Positions 24,271 through 34,360 of a stretch of 64,000 nucleotides of DNA are shown here, piece by piece. Position numbers and translations under genes: made by a program. The DNA lies in the NCBI GenBank assembly GCA_023333565.1, contig JAJKFH010003075.1, positions 1,105,501 through 1,169,500 on the forward strand, read 5' to 3'. Below the pieces are notes generated by a model. It made no database searches. It saw only the letters and a list, made by a program, of their open reading frames with translations, and was not told where the DNA came from. Position 1 is the stretch's first letter. Every line of letters begins with the position of its first letter. The DNA comes from Puffinus mauretanicus. Its lineage: Eukaryota; Chordata; Aves; Procellariiformes; Procellariidae.

Positions 24271-25794
24271 TTAATTTTTTTTTTCCAAATTATGGATTTG
24301 ACAGGCCTGAATGTTGTCTCAAAGCTCTTGTGAAAATAAAGCCCAACACCATTCAGCTTGACCAAATGGTTAACTATCAGCAGAGGAAAACTGATTTTAT
24401 CTGGTCAAAATACAGGAGATTTATTATGTCAGTGTTATCTGAAGCTATGTGCAATGAATTTTGAAGTGTCTTAGCACCTTGCTAGCAAGACCTGTATTAA
24501 ACATATTTTGAATGTGTTTAAACCAAGGCTAAAGTAATTCTAGAGTCTTGTTATAACATGGAAAAATCTCGGTCCTTGTTGGTTGGTGAAACCATGTCAT
24601 AACCTGTTTCGTATAAAACTGTCTTTAAACTGTGCTTAAGCAACAGCTGGTGGTTTCTCCTGTGAACAGTAGATGATGTTTAATTAGCCTTACAGTCATC
24701 TACATTACAATCAAATCAAAGAATGCAGTTGCAACACATTCCCGATTTGTATTGTAAATGTGACCCTAACTGTGTTCCTAAAATCTCTGCCATGTGCTAC
24801 AGCTGGGTACGCTGACCTGATTGTAACGTGAGCAGAAACTTAGTGCACTAGCAGAAATTCCCATTCCTGAAATCATACTTGTTCTTTATAAATTGATACT
24901 TTTAATGTTTGAAGCTTACAACAGGCAAAAAAAAAAAAGTTTACTTCTCTAGTTTTCTGTGCTCTCATTAATTATTCCATTTAATAGTGCTTCTCAAAAT
25001 CATCTCTTAGAAAAGGAATTTGGATTACACAATCTTGGAAAACAAACCTGTTGCCACCAAGCATGAGCTGACATGTTATAGTACTCTACGGCTTATCACA
25101 AGTAAGCCAGCACCCAGTTTTGTAGACCAGAAAAAGTCTTGGTTGATTATCTGTGCAAATAAACTATGCTGTGTTGAATATTCTAGTTTGCTTAGAGTTG
25201 TATTCTGCCTGAGGACTTACTTAATACCTGTGCCTCTTTTCAGCTCTTCAGTAAGAGTTGTAAAATGAAAAACTTTTTAGCATTTGTGAGTAAAGTAATG
25301 AACTTTTGGTTCCATGGTTGTAAGTACTCCGAATGGGATTTAGATGAGCAATATACCTTCCTATGCAAGTGTTACAGCTGTCCAAGCTAGAATAGTCTAA
25401 TGACAGAATGAGTAACATTTATCCAGTTTTCATGGATTAGCAGTTTGGGTACTTTTAAATGTATCATTTAGCATGGTCATTAGGTCTTCAGATTTCTGAA
25501 AACAGTGGTCTCCCGAGCAAAAAAAAAATCACTAGCTTTTAACAGAAGTTAATTTAGCAGCATGCCTAGAAGTCAGCATACACCACTGATTTGTAGGTAT
25601 TTTAGTGGCTGCTCACTTCTGATAATCATAATCTTTATGCATCTCTGCATGGATTTAAGTGTCTGTCTGTGGGCACCCAGTTGAAAATATTTTGTTGCCA
25701 CTTAGAGATAAATGGTTTCTTGGGAAAGCAAAGAGCTAATATTATAATCTAAAACGTGGTTTCGGGACTGTCACAAACTTGTGTAACTTGAATT

Positions 25795-25880
25795 GAGCCA
25801 TCCATGTTTGCTTATCTCTGTGAAATGGGTGTAAGACCATGCTTGGAGATGAGAGTACTGTGAAACTCTGAATTTTAAGA
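25795..25880 (+). repeat. Possible MIR-like remnant
   Basis: The phrase tgcttatctctgtgaaatgg resembles the 'cctcatctgtaaaatgg' core of MIR. The flanks are too diverged to be sure. Confidence 0.3.
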
Positions 25881-26670
25881 CTTTCTGAAATTAACAGTGA
25901 AGTGCACTGTAAAAGAATAAAACCTCAGCTAGATATACCTCAGCTTTTTGAAGTCTGTATATTGTTTCTAAAAGAGCCCTGATTCTCATTCTCACATTTG
26001 GTCAAAATTTACAGGAAACTTGCTCTGAGTTAGAGCAATTTGGGAATGCTGAGAGGTATATATAAATATTGATTATTTTCGATGCTGACTATCATTTGCA
26101 TGATACACTAGATACCCTGGAAAGATTTAAAACACACACAAACATTTTCCTGGAAAGGACTAATACAAAAATGGTATGAGAAACACCAATAAAACTGTTG
26201 GAATTTAGACTTGGAAGAGGTGAGGAGATCAAATGATAACCAAAGTCATTAAGATGTAAAATGCAGTTGTTTTCTCCTTGCATATTTATTTATTCTGTTG
26301 GATCATTTCAGTTAGTCGTTCATAAACTATGGCTGTTTGAGATGGGTTTCCCGCTGCAACTAATTGGGTGACTGAAAACTCTCTCTAGAACTTGCCTGTA
26401 AAAATGGCAGAAGTAACGTTGAGGTGATTACGATGTGTGTAAGATAAGGAGGCATACTTTTGTCTTATCTATTCAACCTTTTAACAGAGAAACACTTTTA
26501 GATTTTAGAGACACCATTAAGATAGGTAGAGCCTAATAAGTAATTTGATTAGTTTGTCATGAATGGTGTAGGTCATGTTCTTAATTATTTCACTGACTGA
26601 TAAAAGATTTGACCAGTAGGTGAACACAATAAGAAGCAAGTATAGGTTCTCAGATAACACCTACATAAAA

Positions 26671-26745
26671 GTTATATATATATAACTTCATATATATTTA
26701 TATATATAATAAATATGTGTGCATAATAAATAAATCTATATATAG
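26671..26745. repeat. (TA)n-rich low-complexity tract
   Basis: Interrupted TATATA runs with short spacers extend over about 75 bp. Confidence 0.8.
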
Positions 26746-28352
26746 GCCATAACAAAAGAGAAACAAAGTATGAACTCAAGGCTTTAATTTAGGTAGTTCA
26801 TAGGAATGGGATGTTCAAAAGGAGATTAGGCACAGCAGGGGCAGCCATGATAAATGATCAAGAACTTAAAATAGAGAGGTCAACAAAGAACCAAAACTCA
26901 GACTTTTGAAGGCAATCGTGCAGATGACGGCCACATACCACTGTGAGAGTTGGCCTTTGAGGAAAACAGAAATTAAAAAGTAGTTTAAAAAAAAGTTAAT
27001 AAAAGAGTTAAAGGTGATAGAGGGAGGAAATTAGTGAATGTAAACCAAAGAAAAACCAGATCTAGAGAGCCCTAACAAGAAAAAGAGGTAACGTAACTTA
27101 TCAGCAGGCATTTTCTACATGCCCCATTTAAAAAAAAGTTGGTGGTAAAGATGGAAAGAGGCAGAGATGGCTATGAAAGGTTTGGTTTATATGTAATGCA
27201 CTTATGTCTTAATCACTTTTCTCTCTCACTTGAACAGAATGATACTCAGAGTAGATGTACCTGTGTATGGTTAAGAGTACAATCCTAACAGAAATGGGGG
27301 CCAAAGGAGATGCAAGCTACAGACCCATGAAAGTCAGGGAGGAGCGGTTCCCATCTTACCAAATGCCCCCTGAAACCTGATAACTTCTTGCCCATAAGAT
27401 ATAGGAGTATTTGATAGTATCATGAATGTATTTTTTGGTGTTAATATCTGTAGTGTGAAAGATTTGCTTGGTATTGCCATTTCTAGCTGGCAGCAGAACT
27501 ATAAAGAGAGGGAATTTACCATTAAGAAAAAGAGTTCCAATCTTATTTACAGTTCAGTAACTGGTAATTTGAAGCCCTAGACAATATGGACTTGATGTGT
27601 CATATCATAATGTAATTGCTGTAATTTATCATTTTCTTCACTGCACTTATGCAGTGAAGCGTTATGCTAATGGCTGTATTCACAGTGTTCAAAAATAATG
27701 TTTTTAGAACAGGAAGGAAAGACATGAATGCCTTTTCACTACTGTAACCATTGCTATAGCTGCAAACCATTCACAGCTCTTCAGGTCAAGACAGTATGTG
27801 TGCACTTAAATAACAAATATTTTTTATATGTTTGCTTTCTTCCTCCACCCTTCCAATACACTAACAAGTGTTAAACAACTAACAACCCCCCTTGTTTTCA
27901 ACCCTTTATATTGTTAAAGAATTTTACTATTGTTTGTGGTAATAAGTCTATCTGTGTAACTGTAAAGCTCAGCAGCTTTAAATTCAGAGGTTAACACAGA
28001 AGTTTGTAGATTATTAAAAATCACAATAATGCTACACTGCATGCAAAAGTCAGAGAGTATTTTCCTGTAGTGAAAATTATTCAGAATAATTGCACTTAAT
28101 ATGTAAGAGACATTTAAATGAAAGCAAAAGCTGTAAGATAGTGAAACACACAAGTTATAAAACACAAGAATGCATTTACTGTGGGCAGGTTTCTTACTGT
28201 CATTTATGAGAGATAGGTGTTAGGGATTAGAGCATAGTGACTTAGGGTCTTGTCACATAAAGTTTTAACTGATCGAAACTGGTGTTGCTACAGTCCTGTC
28301 CACTCCCCTCCTGCATGTCCCCCTTCCATCTGTTGAGCTGGGTCAGGCATTT

Positions 28353-29165
28353 AATAGAATCATAGAATCATTAAGGTTGGAAAAGACCTCTAAGATCATC
28401 GACTCCAACCGTCAACCCAACACCACCATGCCCACTAAACCATGTCACTAAGCGCCTCATCTACACGTCTTCTAAATACTTCCAGGGATGGTGACTCAAC
28501 CGCTTCCCTGGGCAGCCTGTTCCAAGGCCTGACCACTCTTTCAGTAAAGAAATTTCTCCTAATGTCCAATCTAAACCTCCCCTGGCGCAACTTGAGGCCA
28601 TTTCCCCTCGTCCTATTGCTAGTTACTTGGGAGAAGAGACCAACACCCACCTCGCTACAACCTACCTTCAGGTAGTTGTAGAGCACGATGAGGTCTCCCC
28701 TCAGCCTCCTCTTCTCCAGACTAAACAGTCCCAGTTCCCTCAGCCGCTCCTCATAAGACTTGTGCTCCAGGCCCTTCACCAGCTTCGTTGCCCTCCTCTG
28801 GACACGCTCCAGCACCTCCATGTCCTTCTTGTAGCGAGGGGCCCAAAACTGAACACAGGATTCGAGGTGCGGCCTCACCAGTGTCGAGTGCAGGGGCACG
28901 ATCACCTCCCTGCTCCTGCTGGCCACACTATTTCTGATACAGGCCAGGATGCCGTTGGCCTTCTTGGCCACCTGGGCACACTGCCGGCTCATGTTCAGCC
29001 GGCTGTCAACCAGCACCCCCAGGTCCTTTTCCTTTGGGCAGCTTTCCAGCCACTCTTCCCCAAGCCTGTAGCGTTGCATGGGGTTGTGGTGGCCAAAGTG
29101 CAGGCCGCGGCACTTAGCCTTGTTGAATCTCATACAGTTGGCCTCGGCCCATCGATCCAGCCTTT
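28353..29165 (-). mobile_element. CR1 LINE, 5'-truncated, relatively young
   Basis: This is the 3' part of a chicken-repeat-1 non-LTR retrotransposon on the minus strand. The element's 3' end is at the left, where two 'attctatga' type units (seen as tcatagaat on +) close it, the standard CR1 tail. An unbroken 232-codon frame (minus strand, 29133 down to 28435) encodes the C-terminal part of the CR1 ORF2 protein downstream of the reverse-transcriptase active site. It includes blocks such as [47 protein letters not shown] and [19 protein letters not shown], and ends at DMV followed by a stop. An in-frame stop just upstream and loss of similarity near 29165 mark the 5' truncation. It lacks the endonuclease and the catalytic RT motifs, so it cannot move by itself. 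The intact frame points to modest age. Confidence 0.93.
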
Positions 29166-29439
29166 ATCTGACCCCACAGTGCAGCAGTTTGGAGACCCAA
29201 GCTGTATACAAGCTGATGTTACCAGAAAGGTCTTTGCCTGGTATAATAACCCCTTGCCAGTTTAACCACCTCACCATCTCAACCTGGCAGTCCAGATCAG
29301 CGCCGAAGCTGTCATAAGGGAGCAGTGGCAGCATGCAGGTGGGGGACAGGAGGGAGGGTGGACATGTGGCAACATTGCCTCGAGGTGTTTTAAACTGCCA
29401 CGGAGCACCCGTGGGTTCCTGTCCAGCACCTGCATGTGA

Positions 29440-29505
29440 TTCCCTGTGTCACCTTAGACAAGCCAGGTAACTTCAGTCACCTTTTCAGTACTAGGAAACA
29501 TACTC
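29440..29505 (+). repeat. Possible MIR-like remnant
   Basis: The segment ctgtgtcaccttagacaagc followed by 'aacttcagtcaccttttcagt' has the order of the MIR block 'tgtgtgaccttgggcaagtcacttaacct..cctcagttt'. This is a weak call. Confidence 0.3.
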
Positions 29506-32500
29506 GCTGGTGTTTAGTAGGCTACACTAGATAATTGATCACCAAACAATAGAGCAGCTGTAGGTATTTTATCCACTAATACGTTCATCCACTTGACCCT
29601 AGTCAATATGAGCACTTCAGTAGCAGTTTTCCCTTAGTAGGTATGAAATGCTGTGATACTCACTAGAGAAACACCCCGTTTCCTTTGGGGACAAAGTTAT
29701 AGTTTAGAATTTGTGATATGCTGTGGTCTCTGATTTTGTTAACGAACTGTAAAAAAGATTGCGCAGGTCACTTCAGCTTTTTTTTTAAGAGCGTAAGACT
29801 AGACAGTTAAGAAATCTAAGGTGTAAGATGCTCTATGCATCCTAATGGCGCCCTCCTTTACATTTGTTCGGTTCACTGAACAAGGTATGGGTTCTGTGGA
29901 GAAACGCAATTGTATGAAGGATAGGAAATCTAAGGGTATATAAGCAATCAAACATTGTATTTTACAACAGTAGCTCACTGGGCTTCATTAGCGCAGACTT
30001 CACCTTGCAACTCCAGTACTAACACCTAAACTGCCACCTTCTCTGTTACCTACTTGCATTAGCAGAGGTGGAGAATTTTGTTTCCCAGAGGCAAGAGGCA
30101 TCACTTAGTAGAGGGTGGGGTTTAGGTGAGGCTAAGGGAGACAATCCAGCTTTCTTCTCTTTCACCCCCAGCTGAAGACAGAGCTAGTGCCTCGGCTGGG
30201 AAGCTAGAAGCACGTTAGATGCAGAGCTCCTGGCCCATTTCTCTCTTTCTCTGGGTCAATGGTATTGCTTCAGCTCCTCAGGTGCTCTTTGATGTGTGTA
30301 CATATGTGTGTATATATAGATACATGAAATAGGCTTTAGCTGATGTATTCCAAGTCTGGCAAGGAAGAATATGGGGGAAAAGCTTTATCTGGTTTCTGCT
30401 CCTTGTAGCGTCCAAGCAGGGTGGGATTTTCTCATCAGAAGCTTTTCCCCTTTCTTTCCCTTCTGGTTTTGTTCCATCATGTGCTCTCACATAAGCTGCG
30501 GTAACATGAATTCAACCTGTAGTAGTTTTTGTATTCTACTTACTGTTCTGGCCCTTTACCAAAAATTATAGTAAGGAATGCAGGTGAGAAAACGTAAACG
30601 GTGATTTTTAACATTTGGTAAGAACTGAATGGAATTTCAAGGACAGAGAAAAGCCACTTCACAAGGCTGAGGTAGTTTTCTCTGCTCGAAATCATGGGGT
30701 GCTCCAAATCAGGGAATTTTGAGAGCCTCTTAGAAAGACCTCAAGAATTCTAGCCAGTAGAGAGTAACAAAAATAATTAGAAGTGTTAGGCAAACTGGTG
30801 GTTGCTATTAACACCCTTTATAACTTGTTATTATTTGTTCAGAGTATTTGACCTTATTCTTGTATCTTATACTTCAATCTTTTACATTTACTAATATTTT
30901 TGTATCTTATATTTACTCCTGATAACTAATATATATACTTATGAAGCTACTGTGCAAAATAAAGTTGATACAGCAAAAGAAAAAGCAAGATTCTGTACTT
31001 TTCATGGGTCCTTTTATCTTCCATGATAATTAGTTAGTTGCTGCAATAGTCAAGTAAAGGATGCCAAATATGAAATAATTCATTTGTAAATCATTATCAA
31101 CAGAAACCCAGTACAAATCTGATCATTCTTAGAAACAGGCTTCAAAACGAGTGTTCTCTCATATTTAAGTTTACAACAGCGGTCAGGTTCCTTTTTTTTT
31201 AGCCTCAGCTATCCAGGCATTCATCAGACTGTATCTTAAAAGCTCTGTATGCAGCAACTGATTTTCATTTTTCATGCCTTGTAAGAACCCTGAAGGCTAT
31301 CTCTACTTATTTTCCCCCTTCTGAAAAATATGCCACTGATCTTGGAAGTTAAAGCTGTTTCGCTGAAGCCTTCCCTGAAGGATTCATCATGATGCAGTAG
31401 TTTAAACGCTAGTTCTCCCCCTCCATCAGTGGTCCCACTATAATAGCATCTGCAGTAAATGAAAACTCTTTCAACTTCTGCAATTGATTAAGTAACATTT
31501 GTTACTGTCAAATGAGAAACACTTACTGAATGTAACATATAATGAGTATTTACTTCTTACAGAACATTTGCCCCTTGTCCTGGGAGATCCCCTTCAATTC
31601 AGACTGGTCCTCGGCTTTCATGAATTATTTGCCAGTTAGGAATTTCCCACTCTTCCACTAGTTCCTGCTCCTCTGCTGTTCTGTGTTCTCCCCTCTGTAA
31701 CATCTGCATGGTCATCTCTAAGAGTGCATGAAGTTCATCACGGAATTTTCTAACTTGTTTTTTTTTTTAATTGTTGCTTGTTAAGAGATATATATGATGG
31801 ATCGGTTCCATCAATTTGATGGCTTGTTGTTTTGTTCTGTGGCTAGTTTAGAGATTTTATAACAATGTGCTACTGAGTTTGTTGCACCATATTTATTTCT
31901 AATAAGAGCTCTTGCAAGCTGATTGGTGAGCTGTTTAACTTATCAAGGAAGATTTAACCCAATTTCCTAAATATGATTAAAAGAACAGTACTTGAGTAAA
32001 TATTCTCAGAATGATTACGAGAGGCAAGATGTTTTATTAAGTGGAATAATAATCAGGTCAGTAATTCCCAGACTGTGATGGAAAACACCATTTTGTTTCA
32101 ATCCGCCCGCCCCCCCCTCAGGTCACTCGGGCCCCTCGGGTACCCAGGGAAGTTCACAGCAGCTTTAAAATCCTTAAGTCGTCGCTGTTGCCATTTGCAT
32201 TCAGTGACCAGTATTAGAAAACAGTTAGAAAAAGTGTTTTTTACTTTGTGTTTCTATTTTAGGGTAGAAAATGTGCAGTATTGGGCTGAAGCGCCTTTCT
32301 CCCCTCAAAAAACCCCAACCTCCAGGAGCAGTTTGGGCAGAACTGCATACTGAACCACTCCGTGATCCTTCTGTAGATCTTTTCATGTGAATGGGTTCTC
32401 ATCAGGACGGCATCGGGACCCGTTCCTTTTCTTTTTCAAAACTCAGGTTCTCTGTGGGATCGGGAAAGGGATTTTGAATGAAAGTTCTGACGCTGCCCTT

Positions 32501-32726
32501 ACACCCCCACCCCCTCTCCGACACCTGCTGCCCCTCCGGCTGCGCTTTCCTCACAGCCCTCTCCTCCCCGCCCCGCCGGGCCGTACCGTGGGGCTCTCCC
32601 GGTGATTTGGCTTTGCGGGAGGACGTCGATCGCGCGGTTTCGCCCCCCGCGGCGGTGCCCGGGGCGGCGGTCGGGGCTCCCTCACGCCGGGTCGCCCCGC
32701 CCGGTTGTAGGCAGCGGCCTCCGAGG

Positions 32727-32886
32727 CCAATCACGAGCCGCCTCCGCCTCGCCCAAGCGCTGCCACCTCCAATGGAGTTTGAATGCTTCCGAACCAGCCA
32801 ATCACGAGGGTCTGCGACCCGGCGCTGCGCCCTCATTGCTAACGAGGCGAGGTCCGCATGGCGAGCGGCGTCGCGGCGGGACCAAT
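32727..32886 (+). promoter_or_regulatory. CENPF: Four CCAAT boxes (NF-Y sites)
   Basis: CCAAT pentamers start at 32727, 32769, 32798 and 32882, all in the same orientation. Two of them share the longer form CCAATCACGAG. Start-to-start spacings are 42, 29 and 84 bp. A TTTGAA hexamer at 32778-32783 lies between the second and third boxes and could be a second CHR-like site. Confidence 0.75.
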
Positions 32887-32939
32887 GAGCGCGCTCGGGA
32901 GCGCCATTGCTTGAGCGTGCACAAACGGCCGCCGGGTCA

Positions 32940-32953
32940 GCGGCAGCTTTGAA
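32940..32953 (+). promoter_or_regulatory. CENPF: CDE/CHR tandem cell-cycle element
   Basis: The sequence reads GCGG-CAGC-TTTGAA: a CDE-type half (GCGG at 32940-32943), exactly four spacer bases, then the canonical CHR hexamer TTTGAA (32948-32953). CHR elements recruit the MuvB core through LIN54, in DREAM for repression and with B-MYB/FOXM1 for activation. In such genes the element sits close to the start site, which places transcription start shortly downstream. Confidence 0.75.
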
Positions 32954-32959
32954 TTGCGG

Positions 32960-33127
32960 CGGGGAGCGGGTCCTGTCGCGGCGTCCTGTCGCGGCGTCCG
33001 GCCGCGCTCCGCTGGTCGCCACCGGCGGTGAGGGTCAGTGGGAGCCGGAGCCGAGGGAACCTGACTGACTGACAGCCAGCAGCCGGGGTTTGGGTGACTG
33101 CCGCTGGGTCCCCGTCGGCGTTTAACA
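32960..33127 (+). other. CENPF: CENPF exon 1, non-coding 5' UTR
   Basis: The 3' boundary is set by the donor AACA|GTGAGT, with GT at 33128. The 5' limit is inferred from the CHR position and is approximate. The exon has no ATG. An in-frame TAA at 33123-33125, at the very end of this exon, closes the frame upstream of the start codon in exon 2, which supports 34199 as the true start. Confidence 0.7.
32971..32999 (+). repeat. 13-bp tandem duplication in the CENPF 5' region
   Basis: The unit tcctgtcgcggcg occurs twice without mismatch (32971-32983, 32984-32996) and a third partial unit (tcc) follows. Confidence 0.85.
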
Positions 33128-34155
33128 GTGAGTGAGGGTCGGGCGGAGGCTCGGGGCGGCTGTCCGCCTCTGCGGGGGCGTCAGGCAACCCAGGGTTGGC
33201 CGGCGCGCTGCGGTACCTTGTGCGCCTCGCAGTGCCGTCCGACGACGCCTTAATAGAGCGGGTAAGCGCCGTTAGCAGGGCACGGCCCCCGGTTTTCTCC
33301 TAGGGCGGGGGTGCCTGCGGTGCCTGCCTTCGGCGCGGTGTGTCCCCGTGAGGGGACGGCGTGCTGCCGTCCGTCAGGCGGCAATGCCGGGGAGCCGCTC
33401 CCTGAGCCGAGGGTCAAGCCCAGTGAGGTTCGTGACACCCCGAGCCCCCCAGTCCTGGGTGGGCTCTGTCCGTCCGTCATTGACCTCTAGTTTTAGTTAT
33501 TTTGAGGGAATTTTTCTCTCGCAAATAACCTCTGAGCTGTGCTGGCGCCTCGAAAAAGTAAGCCCATGCCAGATGCTGTAAAGGCGGGGTCATTACAACA
33601 ACAAAAAAATAAAATGGTATGAGTGTGTCAAACTTGTATTTAAGGACTAAGGGTCGTACAGCTGTTTCTGCCAGTAGAGAGCAGTCTCAGTGCCCCGAGC
33701 TCAGCAATGTTGGTTTGAAAAACTTCTGTAAAGAAAGCAGCATAGCTGCCACCTAAAACAAAGCCATGGGTTTTCGCAAGGCTTTCAGGTTAAACACCAC
33801 CGAAGTACAATGCAGTCGTAAGTGCTAATGACTTTCTGCAATGTGAACATCAAAATAAGATGTGGAGAGAAACTTTCTGAAATACAGTAGTCAAATGCAA
33901 TTATAAGAATATAAACCCTGTTGTTGTTAGGAGATTGATTAACGTGAGGTTTTAAAATCTCATCTTAAATGGACAGAAGTGTGTCAAAATAGGACCTAAT
34001 ATTAAAAGTTGCTGCTTGGTGTTTAGATCAGGAAGACTGCACAGTTGTGAAATACTGTATTCTAATCGCTGCTAAGCTTGAAAATGCAATTTATTTAAAA
34101 GGGAGGCTTATTTAACCTCTTTCAAGGTCTAATTGTAGTTGTCTTTTTGTTTCAG
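33128..34155 (+). other. CENPF: CENPF intron 1
   Basis: A GT...AG intron of 1028 bp with donor AACA|GTGAGT and acceptor tttgtttcag. The first 200 bp are still CpG-rich. No gene or recognisable repeat is seen inside. Confidence 0.7.
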
Positions 34156-34360
34156 GTGTAGTACTATCCATTTTGTATTAAACAAGAATCCTGTCACTAT
34201 GAGCTGGGCTGTGGAGGAATGGAAAGAAGGCCTCTCCCCCAGAGTCCTTCAGAAGATTCATGAGCTGGAAAGTCAAGTAGACAAGCTTAAAAAGGAGCGT
34301 CAGCAAAGACAATTCCAGTTAGAGTCGTTGGAGGCAGCTTTGCAAAAACAGAAACAGAAG
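34156..34360 (+). CDS. CENPF: CENPF exon 2 (start codon at 34199; residues 1-54)
   Basis: Acceptor tttcag at 34155, donor AAG|GTAACA. There are 43 bp of 5' UTR, then ATG with an A at -3. The 54 codons begin [20 protein letters not shown] and run into a charged coiled coil ([18 protein letters not shown]). This is the most conserved part of the family. The exon ends in phase 0. Confidence 0.95.

Larger units (their letters stand above)
21551..32480. other. Intergenic region between the two CpG islands
   Basis: About 11 kb without a supportable host gene. It contains a young antisense CR1 at 28353-29165, MIR-like remnants near 22.7, 24.2, 25.8 and 29.5 kb, an AT dinucleotide-rich stretch at 26671-26745, and otherwise unannotated AT-rich DNA. 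No splice-consistent exon, tRNA or rRNA was recognised. Confidence 0.6.
32490..33330 (+). promoter_or_regulatory. CENPF: CpG island and CENPF promoter
   Basis: About 0.8 kb of CpG-dense DNA precedes and includes CENPF exon 1. It has no TATA box near the expected start. It carries four CCAAT boxes (32727-32731, 32769-32773, 32798-32802, 32882-32886) and a CDE/CHR tandem at 32940-32953. NF-Y bound at several CCAAT boxes together with a CHR bound by MuvB complexes is the known layout of genes repressed in G0/G1 and switched on in G2/M. CENPF protein peaks in G2/M, so promoter and product agree. Confidence 0.85.

Noticed and set aside
28627..29265. 212-codon + strand frame
   Set aside because: It is the antisense of the CR1 ORF2 tail at 28435-29133.
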